Shown piece by piece: positions 7,508 through 12,140 of a DNA stretch of 12,140 nucleotides. The notes under the pieces were generated by a model. That model did no database searches, was not told where the DNA came from, and saw nothing but the letters and a program-made list of their open reading frames with translations. Positions within the stretch are counted from its first letter, which is position 1. Every line of letters starts with the position of its first letter. This stretch comes from a bacterium. GTDB lineage: Bacteria > Chloroflexota > Dormibacteria > UBA8260 > Bog-877. The DNA lies in the NCBI GenBank assembly GCA_021802115.1, contig JAKABA010000114.1:1-12140 (forward strand), in the 5' to 3' direction. The position numbers and the translations under genes were made by a program.

Positions 7508-8598
7508 GCGCAGTCGAACCGGGACCAACCAACAGCCTTGTCGACGTGCCCAGGCTGCGGGTGGGCCACGCCACGCGATCCGGGGCGGGCTGGCTGACCG
7601 GCACCACCGTCATCCTGGCGGAGGGTCCGGGAGCGGTCGCAGGGGTCGACGTTCGGGGAGGCGGCCCCGGCACCCGCGAGACCGATCTGCTCGAGCCCCG
7701 CAACCTGGTGGAGCGGGTGCACGCGGTGGTGCTCAGCGGGGGCAGCGCCTTCGGCCTGGCCAGTGTCGACGGGGTGGTCCAGGGGCTGGCCGACGATGGA
7801 ATCGGCCTCTCGGTCGGAGCCGCGCCCGACCAGGTTGTGCCCATCGTGCCAGCGGCGATAATCTTCGACCTCGGCCGAGGCGGCGTGTTCCGCTCCCATC
7901 CCGGTCCGGACCTGGGCCGGGAGGCCTACCTGGACGCCCGCGGTCCCCGGGGGATGCAGGCCGTGCGCCAGGGCTGTGTGGGCGCGGGCGCCGGGGCGGT
8001 CGCCGGGGGCCTGAAGGGAGGCCTGGGCTCGGCCAGCGCGAGGGTTCCCCGGGGCTGGACCGTGGCCGCCCTGGCGGTGGCCAACCCGGGCGGATCGGCG
8101 GTGGACCCCAGCAGCGGCAGGTTGTGGTCGGCCGAGTGCGGGCTGCCCGGGGAGTTCGATGAGGTGACCCGGCGAGCCCGGCCGGCAGCCGGGCCGGGTG
8201 GCGCTGCAGGGCCCCCGCGCCCGTTCAACACCACGATAGGAGTGGTGGCGACCGATGCTCCGCTCACCAAGGCGCAGTGCCAGAAGCTCGCCGAAGCTGC
8301 CCAGGACGGCCTGGCCAGGGCGGTCCGTCCGGTCCACACGATGTTCGACGGGGACACCATCTTCGGCCTCTCCACCGCCGCCACCGGGGCCCCGGTCGAC
8401 CCCGGGGAGCTGAACGAGCTGCTGGCGGTCGCCGCCGACTGCTTCGCGCGTGCGGTCGGGCTGGGTCTGCTGGCGGCGGTCACGACCGAGACCCAGGCCG
8501 GCAGGTGGGAGTCGTACGCCGATGTCCACCTGGGGCAAAAGCCCGACGGCGAGGGCACCGGGCCGGCGGTCGGTCCCAGGGTGAGCAGGGAAGATTAG
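7504..8598 (+). CDS. P1/S58-family N-terminal-nucleophile peptidase (DmpA/NylC-like)
   Basis: A 364-residue precursor of the family of self-cleaving aminopeptidases/amidases that includes DmpA, beta-peptidyl aminopeptidases and nylon oligomer hydrolase NylC. The N-terminus (LVDVPRLRVGHAT) and the Gly-rich VLSGGSAFGLASVDGV segment (about 75-90) are family hallmarks. The processing site lies in PFNTTIGVVATDAP: aligning the ATDAP segment with DmpA puts the new N-terminal nucleophile at Thr243, so autocleavage is predicted between N242 and T243, giving a large alpha and a small beta chain. A conserved GDTIFGLST segment follows. The GTG start at 7504 overlaps the upstream stop as GTGA and matches the family's N-terminal position; its Shine-Dalgarno is weak. 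Substrates in this family range from D- or beta-amino-acid peptides to polyamide oligomers; which applies here is unknown. Confidence 0.9.
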   Translation: MSAVEPGPTNSLVDVPRLRVGHATRSGAGWLTGTTVILAEGPGAVAGVDVRGGGPGTRETDLLEPRNLVERVHAVVLSGGSAFGLASVDGVVQGLADDGIGLSVGAAPDQVVPIVPAAIIFDLGRGGVFRSHPGPDLGREAYLDARGPRGMQAVRQGCVGAGAGAVAGGLKGGLGSASARVPRGWTVAALAVANPGGSAVDPSSGRLWSAECGLPGEFDEVTRRARPAAGPGGAAGPPRPFNTTIGVVATDAPLTKAQCQKLAEAAQDGLARAVRPVHTMFDGDTIFGLSTAATGAPVDPGELNELLAVAADCFARAVGLGLLAAVTTETQAGRWESYADVHLGQKPDGEGTGPAVGPRVSRED

Positions 8599-8604
8599 GC
8601 AGCC

Positions 8605-10062
8605 ATGAACGCGATCGAGAACGCCTATCCACCAGGCCTGCCGGTGGGCGATGGCTGGATCCCGGCCACCCGCAGCCGGATGGTTCGCTTCCCGTATGAC
8701 GGCTCGGACGTCGCGCCAGCGCCGGTGGGGGACCCTGCGCTGGCGCTGACCGCGCTAGACGCCGCCCTGTTGGCGGCGCCCCTGGTGGCAGAGATCCCAA
8801 CCCATCGCAAGCGCGCTGTCCTCCACCGGACCCACCAGCTGCTGGGGGAGCGGCGCCTGGAGTTCGAGGACCTTCTGGTGCTGGAGACCGGCAAGCCCAG
8901 GGTCGACTGTCGCACCGAGGTGGAGCGGTCGCTGGTGACCCTGGAGGTCGCGGCCGAGGAGGCCGCCAGGCTCCATGGGGAGACCGTGGCCCTCGATCTC
9001 GCCCCCTCCGGAGAGGGGCTCTTCGGCTTTTGGATCCGCCGGCCTATAGGGGTGGTGATCGGGATCGCCGGTTTCAACTATCCATTGCTGCTGGCCACTC
9101 ACAAGATCGCTCCCGCGGTTGCGGCCGGCTGTCCGGTGATAGCCAAGCCGGCGCCGCAGACTCCGCTCGCCACGCTCTGGCTGGTGCACCTGTTCCGCCA
9201 GGCGCTGCAGGAGCAGGGCGCCCCGGCGGCCTGGGTCCAGCTGGTGACCGGTGACGCGGAGGTGGGTCGCACCCTCACCACCGACCCGCGCATCGGTGCG
9301 GTCTCGTTCACCGGCTCAGCGGCGGTCGGGCATCAGATCGCCAGGGACGCGGCTCCCACCAAGACCCTCCTGGAGCTGGGCTCCAACTCCGCCCTGGTGG
9401 TGTGCTCCGACGCCAACCTGGCCCGGGCGGCCGATGCAGTCCTCAAAGGCGGTTACTACGCCTCCGGGCAGGCCTGCATCTCGGTCCAGCGGGTGATCGT
9501 GGTGGCTGGCGTGATGGAGGAGTTTCTGCGCCTGCTGGCCGATCGCATCCGGGAGCTGGTGGTGGGGGATCCCCGGCTGGAGGAGACCCGCGTCTCGGCC
9601 CTGATCGACTCCCGGGCGGGACGGCGGGTCGGCGAGTGGCTGGATGAGGCGCGGGCTGCGGGAGCCGTCGTGGTGGCGGGCGGGGAGGTGGCCGGCTCCA
9701 CCGTTGCGCCCACGGTGCTGGCCGAGGTGCCGGAGGGGATCCCGATCTGGGACGAGGAGGTGTTCGCCCCGGTGGTGTGCGTGCGCTCGGCGGTGGACGA
9801 GCGGGATGCCTTTGCCTGTGTCAACCGCTCCCACTACGGGCTGCACGCGAGCGTCTTCACCGCCTCGCTGGAGACGGCGCTGCGCGCCCTCCGGGAGCTG
9901 GAGGTGGGAGGCGTCGTGATCAACGAGGTGCCGGGCTTCCGAGCCGACAACATGCCCTATGGCGGGGTCAAGGACTCCGGTGTGGGCCGCGAGGGGCCGC
10001 GCTTCGCCGCGGAGGAGCTGACCGTGACCCGGATGGCCATCATCCGCCCTGGCTGGGGCTGA
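8605..10062 (+). CDS. NAD(P)-dependent aldehyde dehydrogenase family protein
   Basis: A 485-residue enzyme oxidising an aldehyde to an acid with NAD(P). Catalytic residues are present: N158 (GFNYPL), general base E257 (LLELGSN), nucleophile C291 (SGQACISVQR) and cofactor-binding E385 (DEEVFAPVV). The C-terminal FRADNMPYGGVKDSGVGREG segment is typical of the succinate-semialdehyde/lactaldehyde/phosphonoacetaldehyde-like branch. The usual ELGG is ELGS here, seen in some uncharacterised aldehyde dehydrogenase subgroups. It starts at ATG six bases after the previous stop; AGG at 8597-8599 gives only a weak ribosome site. It lies between the amide hydrolases and a short-chain dehydrogenase, which suggests oxidation of an aldehyde formed in the same pathway. 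The specific substrate is not inferable. Confidence 0.93.
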   Translation: MNAIENAYPPGLPVGDGWIPATRSRMVRFPYDGSDVAPAPVGDPALALTALDAALLAAPLVAEIPTHRKRAVLHRTHQLLGERRLEFEDLLVLETGKPRVDCRTEVERSLVTLEVAAEEAARLHGETVALDLAPSGEGLFGFWIRRPIGVVIGIAGFNYPLLLATHKIAPAVAAGCPVIAKPAPQTPLATLWLVHLFRQALQEQGAPAAWVQLVTGDAEVGRTLTTDPRIGAVSFTGSAAVGHQIARDAAPTKTLLELGSNSALVVCSDANLARAADAVLKGGYYASGQACISVQRVIVVAGVMEEFLRLLADRIRELVVGDPRLEETRVSALIDSRAGRRVGEWLDEARAAGAVVVAGGEVAGSTVAPTVLAEVPEGIPIWDEEVFAPVVCVRSAVDERDAFACVNRSHYGLHASVFTASLETALRALRELEVGGVVINEVPGFRADNMPYGGVKDSGVGREGPRFAAEELTVTRMAIIRPGWG

Positions 10063-10070
10063 GGTGGAGG
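10063..10070 (+). promoter_or_regulatory. Shine-Dalgarno site that favours the second GTG of the SDR gene
   Basis: GGTGGAGG ends eight bases before GTG at 10079. The first in-frame GTG (10064) lies inside this motif and has only GGGG (10055-10058) before it, so initiation at 10079 is preferred. Confidence 0.45.
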
Positions 10071-10078
10071 CTCCGGAC

Positions 10079-10858
10079 GTGGACTACGCGCAGCTGTTCA
10101 GGCTGGACGGCCGGTCGGCGGTGGTTGTGGGCGCGGGCAGCGGCATCGGCCGCGAGGCGGCCCGGGCGCTGGCGGCCCAGGGGGCCAAGGTCACCTGTTG
10201 CGACCTCAACCAGGCGGCCGCCGAGGAGACCGCCGCTCGAGCCGGGGCGAGCGCCGGCATCCGGGTGGTCGACGTGCTCGACCGGGAGCAGGTGTTCAGC
10301 CTGGCCAGGGAACATCCCGGCACGGACGTGCTGGTCTTCACCGCCGGGGTCAACGTGCGCAAGCGCCTCCTCGAATACAGCGACTCGGAGTTCGACCGGG
10401 TGGTCGGCCTCAACCTGCGGGCCTCATTCCACCTGATCCAGGCATTCGGTGGGGTCATGGCCGAACGCCGGCGGGGCAGCATCATCGGCATATCGTCCAT
10501 CCGGGCGGTCACCGTGGAGCCCGGACAGGGGGTCTATGCCGCCACCAAGGCCGGTCTGGTGCAGCTCCTGCGGACCGCCGCCGCCGAGCTCGGGCCGTTC
10601 GGGGTGCGCGCCAACGCGATCGCCCCCGGGGTGGTGGAGACGCCGCTCACGGCTCAGATCAAGGCGGTGCCGGACTGGTACCGCGCGTACGCTGCGAAGA
10701 CCGCGCTGCGGCGCTGGGCCACCGCCGCGGAGATGGCGGGTGCGGCGGTGTATCTGGCCGGCGACGCGGCGAGCTACGTGACCGGCAGCGTGCTGACGGT
10801 GGACGGGGGCTGGACCGCCATCGACGGCCGCTACGAGCCACCCCCGAGCCGCCCGTGA
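10079..10858 (+). CDS. Short-chain dehydrogenase/reductase (classical SDR)
   Basis: A 259-residue classical SDR, a cytoplasmic NAD(P)-dependent alcohol/ketone oxidoreductase. It has the cofactor motif GAGSGIG (18-24), an acidic D42 after the second strand (CCDLN) pointing to NAD rather than NADP, and the catalytic tetrad N112, S140, Y153, K157 (YAATKAG). The structural NNAG motif is FTAG here (87-90). The C-terminus YVTGSVLTVDGGWT is standard. The in-frame GTG at 10064 would add five residues; 10079 is chosen because GGAGG stands eight bases ahead of it. The stop overlaps the next start as GTGA. Placed straight after the aldehyde dehydrogenase, it may make the aldehyde's precursor ketone/alcohol or oxidise a sister fragment; this is inference. 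Confidence 0.92.
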   Translation: MDYAQLFRLDGRSAVVVGAGSGIGREAARALAAQGAKVTCCDLNQAAAEETAARAGASAGIRVVDVLDREQVFSLAREHPGTDVLVFTAGVNVRKRLLEYSDSEFDRVVGLNLRASFHLIQAFGGVMAERRRGSIIGISSIRAVTVEPGQGVYAATKAGLVQLLRTAAAELGPFGVRANAIAPGVVETPLTAQIKAVPDWYRAYAAKTALRRWATAAEMAGAAVYLAGDAASYVTGSVLTVDGGWTAIDGRYEPPPSRP

Positions 10859-11592
10859 CCTCGGCCGAAGAGAGCTCAGGGGCGGGCCGCCGGGAGGCCG
10901 GGCAGGCGCTCACCGAGACGCCCGCCTATCCGCCCACCAGTTACCGGCCGCCGGCCGGCGCCACCCGGGTGATCCTGGTCCGGCACGCCCAACCGGTCCC
11001 GTACCGACCTAGCGCGGATCGGGGGACCCTGGGAGGCCAGGACGACCCGGTGCTGTCCGCGCTCGGACGCCAGCAGGCGCAGGCGGTGGCGCGCAGCCTG
11101 GCCGGGCGCCACATCGGGGCGATCTACAGCAGTCCGTTGCGCCGCGCCCTCGAGACGGCCGCGCCCCTCTCGGAGCTGCTCGGCCTGGATGTGCGGGTGC
11201 TCGCCGATCTCAGGGAGGTGAACCTCGGCACCTGGGAGGCGGGGCTGGTGCATCAGCGCATCAGCGAGCGGGACCCGGTCTGGGATGAGGTCTGGCGGCG
11301 GGAGCGCTGGGACGCCATCCCCGGAGCCGAGCCCAACGAGGTGCTGCGGTCGCGGGTGCGGTCGGCGATAGAGGAGATCCACGCCCGGCACCAGCAGGAG
11401 ACCGTGGCCGTCTTCACCCACGATGGAGTGATCGCGGCCGCTCTCTCCCTGGCCACCGGCTCGCGTCCGTTCGCGTTCGCGTCGTCCGGGCACACCTCAA
11501 CCTCGGACCTGGTGGTCACCGAGGACCAGGGGTGGCGCCTGCGCAGCTTCAATGACCGCCAGCACATGTGGCGCCAACCGGGGAGACCATGA
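10855..11592 (+). CDS. Histidine phosphatase (phosphoglycerate mutase-like) family protein
   Basis: A 245-residue member of the branch-1 histidine phosphatase superfamily, enzymes that use a phospho-histidine intermediate on varied substrates. After a roughly 36-residue Pro/Ala/Ser-rich N-terminal stretch, the core starts VILVRHAQP with catalytic R43 and H44. The usual RHG is RHA, which is common in this superfamily. R96 (SSPLRRALET), E121 (LREVNLGTWE) and H189 (FTHDGV) complete the active site. The family contains mutases, phosphatases and non-enzymes, so the substrate is open; GTWEAG and the early GGQDDPVLSALG segment favour a phosphatase rather than glycolytic mutase. Start GTG overlaps the SDR stop (GTGA), and its stop overlaps the next gene (ATGA), placing it in the operon. 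Confidence 0.88.
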   Translation: MTSAEESSGAGRREAGQALTETPAYPPTSYRPPAGATRVILVRHAQPVPYRPSADRGTLGGQDDPVLSALGRQQAQAVARSLAGRHIGAIYSSPLRRALETAAPLSELLGLDVRVLADLREVNLGTWEAGLVHQRISERDPVWDEVWRRERWDAIPGAEPNEVLRSRVRSAIEEIHARHQQETVAVFTHDGVIAAALSLATGSRPFAFASSGHTSTSDLVVTEDQGWRLRSFNDRQHMWRQPGRP

Positions 11593-12140
11593 CCCAGGGG
11601 GCCCTCAAGGTGCTCGGCTGCGACGGCGGCTATCCGGGCCCGGGCGGAGCCGGCAGCGGCTACCTGGTCCGCCTGGGTGGGGCGACCATCTGCCTCGACC
11701 TGGGTCCGGGCGTGCTGGCGCGGCTGCAGGCCGAGCTGCCGCTGGGTGGAGTAGATGCCGTGGTGATATCCCACGAGCATCCGGACCACCGGGCGGATCT
11801 CGATTCCCTGGCGGTGGCCCTCCACTTCGCCGACCCGCCGGTCCGGATTCCCGTGCTGGCCCCCAAAGGTGTCCGCGAGCAGATGTACTTCCAGGACTGG
11901 GAGGAGCTGCGGTGGGGGACCGTTGCCGACGGGGATCGCTGGGAGCTCGAGGGCTGTGAGCTGCGGTTCTCGAGGACCGACCACGGCCCCGAGACCCTGG
12001 CGGTGCGGCTCGCCGCGGGTGGGACCAGCCTGGTCTACTCCGGCGACACCGGGCCGGGCTGGCGGCCGGACCGATCGTGGGAGGGCTGCGATCTCCTCCT
12101 CTGCGAGGCCACCTGGACCAGCGAGCAGGAGGGCCGGGCG
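11589..12140 (+). CDS. MBL-fold metallohydrolase (RNase Z/phosphodiesterase-like), 3' end cut by window
   Basis: The first 184 residues of a metallo-beta-lactamase-fold hydrolase; the C-terminus, including the last metal-binding His, lies beyond the window. The metal-binding motif H62-E-H64-P-D66-H67 (ISHEHPDH), H132 (TDHGPE) and D153 (YSGDTGP) form a di-zinc site. The N-terminus VLGCDGGYPGP and the LDLGPGVLARLQ segment resemble the actinobacterial group containing mycobacterial Rv1339, reported as an atypical cyclic-AMP phosphodiesterase and often found beside RNase PH (rph) genes. That likeness is from memory of the family, not a search. ATG overlaps the phosphatase stop; GGGGAG just upstream is close (three bases). 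Its exact substrate is undecided. Confidence 0.88.
   Translation, partial: MTQGALKVLGCDGGYPGPGGAGSGYLVRLGGATICLDLGPGVLARLQAELPLGGVDAVVISHEHPDHRADLDSLAVALHFADPPVRIPVLAPKGVREQMYFQDWEELRWGTVADGDRWELEGCELRFSRTDHGPETLAVRLAAGGTSLVYSGDTGPGWRPDRSWEGCDLLLCEATWTSEQEGRA

Noticed and set aside
5178..7528. Long minus-strand open frames (405, 479 and 407 residues) opposite the dehydrogenase and M20 genes
   Set aside because: They are antisense shadows of well-supported genes in GC-rich DNA. Their translations are Arg/Pro/Gly/His-rich with no recognisable domain, and they would need to overlap genes with intact catalytic motifs.
1..12140. Defence system, CRISPR array, insertion sequence or tRNA
   Set aside because: No direct-repeat array, transposase motif, terminal inverted repeats or cloverleaf-like sequence was noticed, and nearly all of the window is accounted for by metabolic and transport genes.

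Overview
This window is very GC-rich, with third codon positions almost all G or C, frequent GTG/TTG starts and tightly packed genes. The solute-binding protein carries a Gram-positive-style lipoprotein signal. Together these suggest a high-GC bacterium such as an actinobacterium, or a GC-rich Chloroflexota/Dormibacterota-type lineage. The sequence alone cannot fix the phylum. No rRNA, tRNA, mobile element or CRISPR array was seen.

Left half (1-5051, minus strand). This is a complete-order peptide/nickel-type ABC importer operon, read right to left: lipoprotein solute-binding protein (3480-5051), two permeases (2421-3434 and 1540-2424) and two ATPases (545-1543 and 1-548). The last ATPase is cut by the window edge. 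The last four genes are linked by three ATGA stop/start overlaps.

Middle (5052-5213). A 162-base divergent intergenic region separates the two operons. It holds the ribosome binding sites for both first genes, a candidate promoter, and a clear inverted repeat (about 5086-5110) that could be an operator or leader hairpin.

Right half (5214-12140, plus strand). This is a compact co-directional run of seven genes. In order they are: a tartrate/D-malate-type beta-decarboxylating dehydrogenase, an M20 metallopeptidase/deacylase, a P1 (DmpA/NylC-like) self-cleaving peptidase, an NAD(P)-dependent aldehyde dehydrogenase, a short-chain dehydrogenase, a histidine-phosphatase-family protein, and a metallo-beta-lactamase-fold hydrolase cut by the right edge. 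Four of the six junctions are 4-base stop/start overlaps, and the other two have gaps of 6 and 16 bases.

Working together (inference). An importer for a peptide-like or N-acylated compound sits divergent to two amide-bond hydrolases and three NAD(P)-dependent dehydrogenases. The simplest reading is an uptake-and-degradation locus: import, amide cleavage by the P1 and M20 enzymes, then stepwise oxidation and possibly oxidative decarboxylation of the released hydroxy/aldehyde/hydroxyacid fragment. The substrate cannot be named from sequence. The last two genes (phosphatase and MBL hydrolase) look more like general-purpose genes at the tail of the operon. No transcriptional regulator is present in the window.
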